Positions 16,468-26,215 of a stretch of DNA of 57,481 nt are shown one piece after another. The notes under the pieces are model-generated. The model had not been told where the DNA came from. It saw only the letters and a list, made by a program, of their open reading frames with translations, and made no database searches. Origin of the DNA: Oscillospiraceae bacterium (GTDB lineage: Bacteria; Bacillota; Clostridia; Oscillospirales; Oscillospiraceae); NCBI GenBank assembly GCA_017440925.1, contig JAFSAP010000025.1, positions 1 through 57,481 of the forward strand, read 5' to 3'. Numbering within the stretch: the first letter of the stretch is position 1; each line of letters opens with the position of its first letter. A program made the translations under genes and the position numbers.

Positions 16468-18378
16468 ATGAGTAATGCAAGTGATTTTGTTATCGAGAAC
16501 AGTGCCTTGTTAAGGGGAGTTTTGTCAAAGTACATTGGCGACGGAGGAGACGTAGTGATTCCCGATAACGTTAGAAGTATCGGTGGGGGTGCATTCTCCG
16601 GCTGCAAGAGTCTAACCAGCATCACAATTCCTGACAGCGTTCATTCCATCGGCTGGAAGGCATTCTCCGGTTGCAAGAACTTGAGCACCATTACTATCCC
16701 AAGCAGTGTGGAATCCATCAGTGGTTTGGCATTTGAAGATTGTGTGGGACTGACATCCATCACAATCCCTCATAGCGTTAGATACATTGATGAGACTGCA
16801 TTCCGAAACTGTAAAGCACTTGCAGATCGGCATGGATTCCTTATCCTGCACGGTATGTTATTTGGATATTTCGGAAACGCATCCGATGTTACTATCCCGG
16901 ACAGCGTTGACACCATTGGTGCTGAAGCGTTCAAAAATTGCAAGAACCTGGCAAGTATCAAAATTCCAGACAGCGTTACATCCATCAGTGATGAGGCTCT
17001 CAGCAACGGCTCCAATCTGCCCAAAATGATATTATCCGTTACGGCGGGTTCCTTTGTCACAAAACTATTCCGCTATTCTGATGCGCTGCGCATTGATATT
17101 CCGGATATTTCTGCGTTGCCTGCCAAATTCCGGATCTGTGCCGCTCTATGTTTTGCAGAAGATGGCGGTAATGCTACAGACCCTCGCTACGAAAGCCATA
17201 GCAAGTATCTAAAAGCCAATTCCGGAAAAATCGCAGAGATTGCGGTTCAGAATCTTCCGCTGCTCACACTGCTTTGCCGGGAAGGCTGGATCAAAGCCAA
17301 GGATATCGAGGCATATACCGATGCTGTTCAGAAAACCGGTGATGCAGAGAAAATCGCCATGATCCTGGACTACCAGACCAAAAAACTCACCGCAAAGCAA
17401 AAAGAGAAGGTCGTCAGGAAGAAGGAGAAGCAGGAAGATACTGTCTTTGAACGTGCAGTTGTCCGAATGGATCAAGAAGATATCTCTGGACTGAATTTTG
17501 CACTGGCAGGGAAACTGGTTACCTTTAAAGATCAAAAAGAATTAAAGAAATTTATTGAGGACAGAGGAGGAAAACTGCTGTCTGCTATGTCTGCAAATGT
17601 GGATTTTCTCATTATGAACAAGGCTGCAGGCAACAGTGAAAAGAAAAAACAGGCGGAAGAACTGAGAATCGAGATCATAACAGAGCAGCAGTTCAATGAG
17701 AAAGTCGGCAGAAACTTCTGGATCTATCCTGATGGTACACTGTTTAAATATATCGGGGCTGGTGGGGATGTGACGATTCCTGACAACGTGACCACTATTG
17801 GGGAAGCGGCGTTCGAGAACTGTAAGAACCTGATCGCTGTGACGATCCCTGATAGTGTGAAGACTATCGGGAAATTGGCATTTCACGACTGCAAAAAGTT
17901 GAAAGCGGTGACCATAGGAAAAAACACCACTATCGGATATGGAGCATTTACCGGCTGTAAAGGACTGACTGATAAGCAGGGATTTGTTATTGTTCGGGGT
18001 GTTCTGTATAACTACTATGGAAAAGCATCCAGTATCACTATCCCCGAATGTGTTACGATCATTGAAGATTCAGCATTTGCCGATTGTGAGAGCCTGACGG
18101 TTGTGACAATCGGGGGTAATATTACAACCATTGGCATCAGAGCGTTCGCAGGTTGCAAGAATCTTGCAACTGTGAATATTGAACATGGTGTGACGACTAT
18201 TGACTATCGGGCATTTTCTGTCTGTAAAAGCCTGACTGCCGTGAACATTGACAGTAGTGTCAATACCATTAGTGGTTACGCATTTCAGGGAAGCAAGCAT
18301 GTGACCATCCATGCCCCTGCAGGCAGCTATGCCGAAACCTACGCAAAAGAAAACAATATTCCCTTCATTGCGGAATGA
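16468..18378 (+). CDS. Intracellular LRR_5 - BRCT - LRR_5 protein
   Basis: A 636-residue protein with no signal peptide. Residues ~20-195 are LRR_5 repeats (IPDSVHSIGWKAFSGCKNL type). Residues ~210-330 are the helical module shared with its neighbours (KIAMILDYQTKKLTAKQKEK). Residues ~337-412 are a BRCT domain like that of NAD-dependent DNA ligase (ISGLNFALAGKLVTF, DRGGKLLSAMSANVDFLIMN, EIITEQQFNEK), followed by LRR_5 repeats to the end with the same C-terminal cap as the other paralogues. BRCT domains bind phosphopeptides or DNA ends, so a DNA-damage or signalling role is suggested. It begins 15 bases after the previous stop. Confidence 0.85.
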   Translation: MSNASDFVIENSALLRGVLSKYIGDGGDVVIPDNVRSIGGGAFSGCKSLTSITIPDSVHSIGWKAFSGCKNLSTITIPSSVESISGLAFEDCVGLTSITIPHSVRYIDETAFRNCKALADRHGFLILHGMLFGYFGNASDVTIPDSVDTIGAEAFKNCKNLASIKIPDSVTSISDEALSNGSNLPKMILSVTAGSFVTKLFRYSDALRIDIPDISALPAKFRICAALCFAEDGGNATDPRYESHSKYLKANSGKIAEIAVQNLPLLTLLCREGWIKAKDIEAYTDAVQKTGDAEKIAMILDYQTKKLTAKQKEKVVRKKEKQEDTVFERAVVRMDQEDISGLNFALAGKLVTFKDQKELKKFIEDRGGKLLSAMSANVDFLIMNKAAGNSEKKKQAEELRIEIITEQQFNEKVGRNFWIYPDGTLFKYIGAGGDVTIPDNVTTIGEAAFENCKNLIAVTIPDSVKTIGKLAFHDCKKLKAVTIGKNTTIGYGAFTGCKGLTDKQGFVIVRGVLYNYYGKASSITIPECVTIIEDSAFADCESLTVVTIGGNITTIGIRAFAGCKNLATVNIEHGVTTIDYRAFSVCKSLTAVNIDSSVNTISGYAFQGSKHVTIHAPAGSYAETYAKENNIPFIAE

Positions 18379-18400
18379 GTAATTTTAAGAAGGTGCTTCC

Positions 18401-19750
18401 ATGTCTGAAAAAGCAGAAAAACGGAATAAGCTGGCCAAAGAAGTGCTGATCCTGTCCAGAAATACCCTGCTGGTGAATCTGCGGTTTCTGGACGCGGCGC
18501 TGAGTCAGTTTGAATTCTTTCCTATTGAAGAATCTACCCTGCTGACGGACGGAAAGCACATTCTGTACAATCCCAGACACATTCTGGAAAATTATAAGAC
18601 TGCAAAGGAAATTCCAGTCCGGGATTATTTGCATATGGTGATGCACTGCGTGTTCCGGCATATGTATATGGATCCCAGTCTGAACCGGCCCTACTGGGAT
18701 CTGGCATGTGATATCGCCGTGGAAAATATGATCACAGAACTGAATCTGAAGGCAGTGACCACGCCACGGGAACGGCAGCAGGCACAGTACATAGCGGCCA
18801 TTAAAAAAGAGCTGAAGCACGTTACTGCTGAAAAGATCTATTCTTATCTGCGGCAGGCCGTACCGGACCCGAAGAAGATTTCCGAGATTCGCGGCCTATT
18901 CTATGCGGACAATCACGAGATCTGGTATATGACTGTGGCGGAAATCGAGATTCGTTTTGGCCTGGCGGCATCCGGAACCGGAAGCGGCGACGGAGAGGAC
19001 GGAAATGAATCCCGCAGCGCCATGGCAACTGTCTGGCAAACGATCTCCGAACGGATGCAGGTGGACTTGGAGACCTTCGGTAAGCTTCGGGGACTCCTGC
19101 CCGGAAGCCTGACTCAGAATCTTGCAGCAGTGAACCGGGAAAAATATGACTATACCGCGTTTCTCAAGAAGTTTGCCGTTATGGGCGAGGCAATGAAGAT
19201 CAATGACGATGAATTCGACTACATCTTCTATATCTACGGTCTGCAGCTTTACGAAAAAATGCCCCTCATTGAGCCTCTGGAATATAAGGAAATCAAAGCT
19301 ATCAAAGAATTCGTCATCGCCATTGATACCTCTGGTTCCACTTCCGGTGAACTGGTGCAGAAATTCGTCCAGAAGACATACAATATTCTGAAATCCACGG
19401 AAAGCTTCTTTACAAAAATTAATCTGCACATCATCCAGTGCGATGCGGTCATCCAGGAGGACAAAAAGATCACCTGTCAGGAGGATTTTGACGAATACCT
19501 GAAGACTATGAAGATCCATGGACTTGGTGGCACTGATTTTCGCCCGGTGTTCCAATATGTGGAGCAGCTGCGGCAGAACAGGGAGTTTACCAATCTAAAA
19601 GGTTTGATCTACTTCACCGACGGCTACGGCACATTCCCGGCAAAGAAGCCCGACTACGATACAGCCTTCGTCTTTATCGACGATGAATACAACAACCCCG
19701 ATGTGCCCCCTTGGGCAATCAAACTGGTTTTGCAGAAAGATGAAATATAG
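18401..19750 (+). CDS. DUF2201 / VWA-like partner of the MoxR ATPase
   Basis: A 449-residue protein. The N-terminal half is the DUF2201 putative metallopeptidase-like domain, with RDYLHMVMHCVFRHMYM around residues 68-84 in the place of the usual HExxH-like helix; the Glu is missing, so peptidase activity is doubtful. The C-terminal ~160 residues are a von Willebrand A domain with MIDAS pieces FVIAIDTSGSTSGEL, LGGTDFRPV and YFTDGYG. VWA proteins of this kind work with MoxR AAA+ ATPases as a chaperone-like pair; the ATPase lies 6.5 kb downstream in the same operon. It sits 22 bases after an LRR-BRCT gene and 12 before another LRR gene. Confidence 0.85.
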   Translation: MSEKAEKRNKLAKEVLILSRNTLLVNLRFLDAALSQFEFFPIEESTLLTDGKHILYNPRHILENYKTAKEIPVRDYLHMVMHCVFRHMYMDPSLNRPYWDLACDIAVENMITELNLKAVTTPRERQQAQYIAAIKKELKHVTAEKIYSYLRQAVPDPKKISEIRGLFYADNHEIWYMTVAEIEIRFGLAASGTGSGDGEDGNESRSAMATVWQTISERMQVDLETFGKLRGLLPGSLTQNLAAVNREKYDYTAFLKKFAVMGEAMKINDDEFDYIFYIYGLQLYEKMPLIEPLEYKEIKAIKEFVIAIDTSGSTSGELVQKFVQKTYNILKSTESFFTKINLHIIQCDAVIQEDKKITCQEDFDEYLKTMKIHGLGGTDFRPVFQYVEQLRQNREFTNLKGLIYFTDGYGTFPAKKPDYDTAFVFIDDEYNNPDVPPWAIKLVLQKDEI

Positions 19751-19762
19751 GAGGAAACAGAT

Positions 19763-21112
19763 ATGAGTAATGCAAGCGATTTTATCATCGAAAACGGTGT
19801 TCTGAAAAAGTATGTGGGCCATGGTGGCGATGTGGTGATCCCGGAAGGTGTTACGGAAATTGGTGTGCAGGCATTCTATATGTGCCGTTATTTGAATACC
19901 GTTTTGATTCCGGACACTGTGAAAACAATCGGACGGGAGGCATTCCGGGATTGTATAGGTTTGAAACAAATTGCAATTCCTAATACGGTTACGCAAATCG
20001 GAGAGTGGGCTTTTATGGGATGCAAAGAGTTGAAAGAAGCCATTGTCTCTCAGAACGTTGTTTCTATGTGGGATAAGGCGGTCTTTATTGACTGTCCATT
20101 GGAGGTGTATCAAGGTCCTCTCGTTCCTCTGGAAGCATATCACTGGAAAAGTCCCAGCAAAAATGCACTGGCAGCTGGATATGCAGAAATGACGGAATCT
20201 GGTATCGTTTTTGGGGAGGAAATAGCTCAGGGATATGCCAAACAGGTGAAATCCCAGAAGAAGAAACTGTATCCGCTGATGGTTCGCCGTCCGCTGCTGT
20301 TACGTTATATGCTTAACAATAAAGTGATCCCGGTAAAAGATATGACGGAATGTCTGGATTTGGGTGCTGCACAGAATGATCCGGAAGTAACTGCTCTGCT
20401 GCTTGCCTATCAGGATGGAACCTATAGCACAAAAGACCGTATCAAGGCAGAGGAGAAAGCGGAAAAGGAATTGCTCCGGCTGCCCTCTGAAACGCAGCTG
20501 CAAAAAAAGCTTTGGAGCACGAGAAAACAGCCAGACGGAACGTTGATGATATCGGCCTACAAGGGAGATGAAGGGATTATCACGATTCCGGGCAATATTG
20601 GAAAAGGACAGATCACAGCGCTGGATAAAGAATTATTTTCTTCCACAAAACTAGGTCGTCCGGAAACACGCAAAACTTTCTTTGCTGAGAAATTGGAAAA
20701 AGTTACAATTCCTGCGGATGTTAGGGAAATTCCGGATGGCGCATTTTGGAAGTGTGATGCTTTGAAGGAAGTTAATGTTCCGGAAAGAGCTGGAAGAATC
20801 GGAAAGAACGCATTTGGGTGCTGCAGCCTGACAGAGATCCGAATTCCGGGAAGTGTCTCTTGCGTGGATGAACGGGCATTCTATAATTGCCTGAAATTGT
20901 CAAAAGCAATTCTGGAAGATGGTGTTACGTCCATTGGAAAGGAAGCCTTTATGTATAATTTCCGTTTGGATTCCATTCGAATTCCTGGCAGTGTACAGCA
21001 AATTGAGAAAGATGCATTTCATATGTGCCATAAACTGACCATCCATGCCCCTGCGGGCAGCTATGCCGAAACCTACGCAAAAGAAAATAATATTCCCTTC
21101 TTGGTGGAATAA
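19763..21112 (+). CDS. Intracellular LRR_5 protein without BRCT
   Basis: A 449-residue cytoplasmic protein. Residues ~10-130 are LRR_5 repeats (KYVGHGGDVVIPEGVTEIGV), residues ~140-240 the shared helical module (EVTALLLAYQDGTYS), and ~290-449 further LRR_5 repeats ending with the shared C-terminal cap (AGSYAETYAKENNIPF). The start at 19763 follows TAGGAGGAAACAG. It has the same layout as the first LRR gene of the operon: the position where its paralogues carry BRCT is occupied by a short linker. It is tightly packed between the VWA gene and the largest LRR gene. Confidence 0.85.
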   Translation: MSNASDFIIENGVLKKYVGHGGDVVIPEGVTEIGVQAFYMCRYLNTVLIPDTVKTIGREAFRDCIGLKQIAIPNTVTQIGEWAFMGCKELKEAIVSQNVVSMWDKAVFIDCPLEVYQGPLVPLEAYHWKSPSKNALAAGYAEMTESGIVFGEEIAQGYAKQVKSQKKKLYPLMVRRPLLLRYMLNNKVIPVKDMTECLDLGAAQNDPEVTALLLAYQDGTYSTKDRIKAEEKAEKELLRLPSETQLQKKLWSTRKQPDGTLMISAYKGDEGIITIPGNIGKGQITALDKELFSSTKLGRPETRKTFFAEKLEKVTIPADVREIPDGAFWKCDALKEVNVPERAGRIGKNAFGCCSLTEIRIPGSVSCVDERAFYNCLKLSKAILEDGVTSIGKEAFMYNFRLDSIRIPGSVQQIEKDAFHMCHKLTIHAPAGSYAETYAKENNIPFLVE

Positions 21113-21127
21113 CGGGAGGAAATACAT

Positions 21128-24100
21128 ATGAGCAATGCAAGTGATTTTATCATTGAAAACGGTGTTTTAAAAAAGTATGTGGGTCCCGGTGGCGATGTTG
21201 TAATTCCGGAAGGTGTTACTTCTGTTCATAACTTTGCCTTTGCATACTGCGACAAGATAACAAGTGTCATAATTCCTGATGGCGTCCGCAACATTGACTA
21301 TTTTGCATTCACTGAGTGTAGCAGCCTGGCCCGTGTGGTAATTCCGGCCAGTGTTACCCACATCGGACGTTCGGCATTCAAAGGCTGCAAGCGGCTGACA
21401 GATGTGGACATGGAAAACAGTACGCCTTACATTGCCGGATCTGCATTTGTAGGCTGTAAGAGTCTGGCTGATAATCAGGGATTTGTTATTGTGCGGGATG
21501 TTATATATCACTACTATGGCAGCGCGCAGTCCGTCGTTATACCGGACAGTGTTACCGCTATCAACTCGGAGGCTTTTCAGGGCTGCAGGAACCTAACTGA
21601 TGTGACCATTGGAAGTGGCGTCATCACTATTGGTAGTGAGGCATTTAAGGACTGTAAGAGCCTGGTAGATCTGACCATCGGAGACAGTGTTACCACCATC
21701 TGCGATGCAGCCTTTGAAGGTTGCAAAAGCCTGACCAATGTAACCATTCCTGACAGTGTCACCACGATTGATCTTTCTGCGTTCTCGTGCTGTGTGAGTC
21801 TGACCGATGTGACCATTGGAAATGGTGTCACCAAAACTGGCAGTTATGTATTCAACGGCTGCAAGAATCTGACTAACGTGACCATTGGGCGCAGTGTAAC
21901 CAATATCGGATACGGAGCATTTCAGAATTGCAAAAGTTTGACCAATGCCACGATCAACAGCAATGCTGCCACCACAGCATTTCGGGGGTATGAGAGCCTG
22001 AAAACTGTAACCATTGGAAACGATGTAACAGCTATTGGACATTCTGCATTCGATGGATGTAAGAACCTGAGTTCTGTGATCATTCCTGACAGTGTTACAG
22101 CCATTGGTGATTGTGCGTTCCGGGGGTGCAGAGGACTGGCCGATGAACAGGACTTTGTCATCGTACGGGGCATTCTGTATAATTACTACGGCAGCGAATC
22201 CGAGGTCGCCATTCCCGATTATGTGACTTGCATCAGCAAGGGAGCATTTAAGGGATGTAGTCATCTAACAAAGGTGACCATTCCGGTGGCACTGGGCGGA
22301 TTTGTTGCAGAAGCGTTTGATTACAGCGACAATCTGCGGATTGATATTTCGGATCTGTCTGTACTCTCTGCAAAGTTCAGGCTCTGTGCTGCGCTGTGCT
22401 TTGCGGAAGACGGTGGGCTGAATACAGATCCCCGCCATGAAAGCCATATCAAGTATATTAAAGCAAATGCAGCAAAGTTGGTGGATGCGGCAATGAGATC
22501 ACTGCCTCTTCTGGCGCTGCTGTGTCGTGAAAAGCTGATTGCGGCTAAGGATGTAGAGAAATTCGTTGCTGCGGCACAGAAAACGGAAGATCCGGAAAAG
22601 ATTGCCATGGTACTGGATTATCAAAACAATCAGCTGACAGAAAAACAAAAAGGAAACGCTGCGAAACAGAAAGAAAAACAGGAAAACACTGTGTTTGACC
22701 GGGCTGTTGCCCGTATGGACAAAGAGGGGATTTCCGGATTGAATATTGTTGTGACCGGGAAAATAAACACCTTTACAAATCGAAGTGAGCTGAAAGCGTT
22801 TATCGAAAGCAAAGGCGGAAAGCTGCAGTCTTCCCTGTCCGCAAAGACGGATTATCTCATTATGAACGATGCTGCATCCGATACCGAAAAGAAAAAGAAG
22901 GCGGAGGAACTAGGCGTTGAAATTCTGACAGAGGAGCAGTTCAACGAAAAAGCAGGCGGTCAATTTGTGATCAACGAAAACGGAACGCTCACCAAATACC
23001 GGGGAATCGGTGGGGATGTCATCATTCCCCAACATGTGACAGCGATTGGTATGGGTGCATTTGAAAGATGCAGTAGTCTCACCAGTGTGAAGATTCCGGA
23101 GGGCGTTGCCGAAATTGGTCCGCGTGCATTCGAGCAGTGTACCGGTCTCAGCAACGCGGTAATTCCAGACAGTGTTACAACCATCGGTTGGAGTGCGTTC
23201 AGTAATTGCAGCAGCCTAACGAATGTGACCATCGGCAATCGTGTTACCACTATCGGTGGTACGGCATTCTTTTGCTGTGAAAAACTCACCGATGTGGTGC
23301 TTCCGTCCGGTGTTACATCCATCGGCTCGCAGGCCTTTGAGGGGTGTCATGGCCTGACGAGTATGGTGATTCCCTCCGGTGTCACGGTCATTGAATCGCA
23401 AACTTTTGAAAACTGCCGCAGCCTGACGAGTGTGGCTATCCCCGAGGGTGTAAAGAGAATTGGTGATAGTGCATTTAGCAGATGCAGCAGTCTCACCAAT
23501 GCGAAGATCCCGGAGGGTGTGGATATCATTGGCAAAAAAGCCTTTAGTGGTTGCAGTAGTCTGGTAAATGTGATGATTCCTGACAGTGTTACCAGCATCG
23601 GAGAAGCAGCATTTTATGGCTGCAGAAAGCTTGCTGATGCAGATGGTTTTACGATTATCCGCGGTACCTTGTGTGGCTATTCTGGCGGTGGTGGAGATGT
23701 GATGATTCCGGATGGTGTAACCGAAATTGGCTGCTGGGCATTTTCTGGTTGCAAGGAACTGACTGCCATGACCATCCCCGACAGCGTTACCGCCATTGGC
23801 GACAGAGCATTCAGCAACTGTGAGAGGTTAATTGCCGTAATCATCCCTGACAGTGTAACTTCCATTGGCGACGGTGCATTCGGCTACTGTCGGAGGTTAA
23901 CCACTGTGAACATTGGAAGTGGTGTCACCTCGATTAATAGTGAAGTATTTGCCGGTTGTTCCAGCCTGTCTGAGTTGTTAATTCCAGAGAACGTAATCTC
24001 AATCAGAAAGTTTGCATTTAGCCACTGTATCGGTCTTACTGATGTGGTAATTCAGAGGAATCTAATCTGGATCGATAAGAATGCGTTTCTTAAATGTGAT

Positions 24101-24181
24101 AACCTTACCATTCATGGAAAGGTTGACAGCGATGCCCACTCTTATGCAAAAGAAAGAAAAATTCCCTTCGTGGCGAAATGA
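21128..24181 (+). CDS. Large LRR_5 - BRCT - LRR_5 protein
   Basis: At 1017 residues this is the largest paralogue, still without a signal peptide. About fifteen LRR_5 repeats fill residues ~15-400 (pattern FxGCKNLTNVTIPDSVTTI). The helical module (~410-520, KIAMVLDYQNNQLTEKQK) and a BRCT domain (~532-607: ISGLNIVVTGKINTF, KGGKLQSSLSAKTDYLIMND, EILTEEQFNEK) follow. About seventeen more LRR_5 repeats fill ~615-1017. Neighbouring repeats are highly alike, suggesting recent internal expansion. The N-terminal 25 residues are almost identical to the gene at 19763, pointing to duplication or gene conversion. The C-terminal cap is diverged (SDAHSYAKERKIPFVAK). Confidence 0.88.
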   Translation: MSNASDFIIENGVLKKYVGPGGDVVIPEGVTSVHNFAFAYCDKITSVIIPDGVRNIDYFAFTECSSLARVVIPASVTHIGRSAFKGCKRLTDVDMENSTPYIAGSAFVGCKSLADNQGFVIVRDVIYHYYGSAQSVVIPDSVTAINSEAFQGCRNLTDVTIGSGVITIGSEAFKDCKSLVDLTIGDSVTTICDAAFEGCKSLTNVTIPDSVTTIDLSAFSCCVSLTDVTIGNGVTKTGSYVFNGCKNLTNVTIGRSVTNIGYGAFQNCKSLTNATINSNAATTAFRGYESLKTVTIGNDVTAIGHSAFDGCKNLSSVIIPDSVTAIGDCAFRGCRGLADEQDFVIVRGILYNYYGSESEVAIPDYVTCISKGAFKGCSHLTKVTIPVALGGFVAEAFDYSDNLRIDISDLSVLSAKFRLCAALCFAEDGGLNTDPRHESHIKYIKANAAKLVDAAMRSLPLLALLCREKLIAAKDVEKFVAAAQKTEDPEKIAMVLDYQNNQLTEKQKGNAAKQKEKQENTVFDRAVARMDKEGISGLNIVVTGKINTFTNRSELKAFIESKGGKLQSSLSAKTDYLIMNDAASDTEKKKKAEELGVEILTEEQFNEKAGGQFVINENGTLTKYRGIGGDVIIPQHVTAIGMGAFERCSSLTSVKIPEGVAEIGPRAFEQCTGLSNAVIPDSVTTIGWSAFSNCSSLTNVTIGNRVTTIGGTAFFCCEKLTDVVLPSGVTSIGSQAFEGCHGLTSMVIPSGVTVIESQTFENCRSLTSVAIPEGVKRIGDSAFSRCSSLTNAKIPEGVDIIGKKAFSGCSSLVNVMIPDSVTSIGEAAFYGCRKLADADGFTIIRGTLCGYSGGGGDVMIPDGVTEIGCWAFSGCKELTAMTIPDSVTAIGDRAFSNCERLIAVIIPDSVTSIGDGAFGYCRRLTTVNIGSGVTSINSEVFAGCSSLSELLIPENVISIRKFAFSHCIGLTDVVIQRNLIWIDKNAFLKCDNLTIHGKVDSDAHSYAKERKIPFVAK

Positions 24182-24189
24182 GGTGCGTT

Positions 24190-24654
24190 ATGGGAGACAT
24201 TACAACTGTAGATCTAATCACCATTGCCTTTTCAGTGATTGCTGCGGTCTTCTCGCTGATTACATATCGAAACAGCATTATTCACGACCGGAAGCAGGCG
24301 ACTCTGGATGCCTACAATCAGCTGCAGGAGCAGGCGCTGGATCATTTGAATCTATACAGGCCCTCTAATATCAAAGAGATCGTGAAGGACCGACGGTCAG
24401 AAGAATATAAAAGGCTGAGTGCTTATGTGGCACGGATCGAACATTTCTGCGTGGGCGTGAATCAGAAGATCTACGATCAGAAGACTGTCTATGAACTTGC
24501 CCATGGCTATTTTGACGGCGGCCTGAAAGTCCGCATTGAACCCGTCATTGATGGTAAAAACCGATTCGGCGAGGATTACTATGCCAATATCCATACCGTC
24601 TATGCCTGGATGGAGGCTGAGACCGAGAAACGGGAAAAGTATCGGGAGGAATAA
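24190..24654 (+). CDS. Small membrane-anchored protein in the LRR operon
   Basis: A protein of about 154 residues. Two starts are possible: ATG 24178, overlapping the previous stop, or ATG 24190, preceded by GAGGTGCGTT; the second is preferred. One N-terminal transmembrane segment (LITIAFSVIAAVFSLITY, ~8-25) is followed by a cytoplasmic helical domain with a DRKQATLDAYNQLQEQ start, resembling the DUF4760-type arrangement. It is the only clear membrane protein of the operon, so it could tether the complex to the membrane or act as a membrane effector; that is inference. Four bases separate it from the next LRR gene. Confidence 0.7.
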   Translation: MGDITTVDLITIAFSVIAAVFSLITYRNSIIHDRKQATLDAYNQLQEQALDHLNLYRPSNIKEIVKDRRSEEYKRLSAYVARIEHFCVGVNQKIYDQKTVYELAHGYFDGGLKVRIEPVIDGKNRFGEDYYANIHTVYAWMEAETEKREKYREE

Positions 24655-24657
24655 GAT

Positions 24658-26202
24658 ATGAGTAACGCAAGTGATTTTATTATTGAGAAAGCTTCGTTTT
24701 TGGGTGGTTTATTGGATTGCGGCAGTGTTTTGATGAAGTATGTTGGCCCCGGTGGGGATGTGGTAATACCGGATGGTGTGATAGGAATACGAGGCGATGC
24801 TTTTCGCTATAACACCAGGATAACATCTCTTAGTATTCCTGAGAGGATAACAGACTTTGGCTGGTGCTCGTTCTATAGTTGCAGTTCTTTGATATCAGTT
24901 AATCTCCCACAAAGCCTAAGGGCAATTGGCGACGAAGCATTTAAGTACTGTACGTCCATGGCTTCAATTTCCTTGCCCGATGGCTTGCAGACAATAGGAA
25001 AGGAGGCTTTTTGCGGCTGTTCTTCCTTGCAAGTGATTTCTATTCCTTCCAGCGTGACAAAAGTGGATGATGAGGCATTTTGTAATTGTACTGCACTTGC
25101 TTCTGTTTCCGTTTCTGATCCTGCCGGGGAACGCCAATTCGGACGCGACGTGTTTGACAGATGCCCCAATCTTTCGGAGATATTCGTTTCTGATCCGAAA
25201 TATTTGCCTCCCAAATATCGATACTTGGCAGCGCTCACATTTGCAGCAGAAAATGTTTCTTCCGAAGATCCGCGGTATGCTGTATTTATCAAGGTGATCA
25301 AGTCTAATGTAAGGAAATGGATGAAGGGGGCAGCATCCCATGCAGGATTGTTGAACCTGATGTGCCGTGAAAAGTTGATTGCGGCCCAGATTGCGGAAGA
25401 ATATCTGGAAGCAGCACAATCGGCGGGAAATGCTGAATGCATTTCCATGATGTTGGAATATATCGCCAATAAACTGACAACTGCAGAAAAAAACCGTGCC
25501 AGTAAACAGAAAGAAAAGAATGCTAATATAGTTCTGGAACGGAAAGCTCTGCGTGAAGAAAATGAAGGAATAAATGGATTGGTGTTTGCTGTTTCCGGAA
25601 ATTTGGAAACTTTCAAAAATCGTAATGAGATCAAGATGGTTATCGAAGAAAAGGGAGGGAAGTTGTCGGGAGCTTTGAATGCAAAAGTGGACTGCTTAAT
25701 TTTAAATGATAGTACCTCCGATGAGGATAAAAAACTGAAGGCGGATGAACTAGGTATTGAAATCATGTCGGAAAGGAAGTTCAATGAAAAAATCGGTCGT
25801 CTTTTCCAAATTGATGATGATAAGGTTCTTGTCAGTTATTTGGGTGCAGGTGGAAATGTAGAAATTCCTCCCAAAGTGAAAGAAATTGGAAAAGATGCAT
25901 TTGCCGGTTGTGATGCCATTACTGCAATTTCTATCCCTAAAAGTGTAAGAAAAATTAGCTGGAGTGCTTTTTCTGGGTGTTCATCTCTTACTACGGTTAC
26001 TCTTCCTGCAGGAATGAAAAAAATCTACCGATGGGCGTTCCAGCATTGTACTTCCCTCCAAACGATATATATCCCCGAAAGTGTGAACTCTATCAGCACA
26101 GACGCGTTTTCTTTTTGCCCTAACCTTACGATTCATGCACCCGCTGGAAGTTGTGCAGAAGCCTACGCAAGAAGCTACAGAATCCCCTTTGTGGCGGAAT
26201 AA
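24658..26202 (+). CDS. Intracellular LRR_5 - BRCT - LRR_5 protein
   Basis: A 514-residue cytoplasmic paralogue. LRR_5 repeats at ~20-165 (KYVGPGGDVVIPDGVIGIRG), the helical module at ~175-295 (CISMMLEYIANKLTTAEKN), a BRCT domain at ~302-378 (INGLVFAVSGNLETF, EKGGKLSGALNAKVDCLILN, EIMSERKFNEK) and LRR_5 repeats to the end. The C-terminal cap is a variant form (HAPAGSCAEAYARSYRIPF). Base composition is more AT-rich than its neighbours and its repeats are the least similar to theirs, so it diverged earlier. It lies 13 bases before the MoxR gene. Confidence 0.85.
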   Translation: MSNASDFIIEKASFLGGLLDCGSVLMKYVGPGGDVVIPDGVIGIRGDAFRYNTRITSLSIPERITDFGWCSFYSCSSLISVNLPQSLRAIGDEAFKYCTSMASISLPDGLQTIGKEAFCGCSSLQVISIPSSVTKVDDEAFCNCTALASVSVSDPAGERQFGRDVFDRCPNLSEIFVSDPKYLPPKYRYLAALTFAAENVSSEDPRYAVFIKVIKSNVRKWMKGAASHAGLLNLMCREKLIAAQIAEEYLEAAQSAGNAECISMMLEYIANKLTTAEKNRASKQKEKNANIVLERKALREENEGINGLVFAVSGNLETFKNRNEIKMVIEEKGGKLSGALNAKVDCLILNDSTSDEDKKLKADELGIEIMSERKFNEKIGRLFQIDDDKVLVSYLGAGGNVEIPPKVKEIGKDAFAGCDAITAISIPKSVRKISWSAFSGCSSLTTVTLPAGMKKIYRWAFQHCTSLQTIYIPESVNSISTDAFSFCPNLTIHAPAGSCAEAYARSYRIPFVAE

Positions 26203-26215
26203 GTGAGATGTTATT

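Noticed and set aside
21128-24181. Tandem repeats that could suggest a CRISPR array
   Set aside because: The ~69-base periodicity is in frame and encodes LRR_5 units; repeats are not identical and there are no unique spacers.
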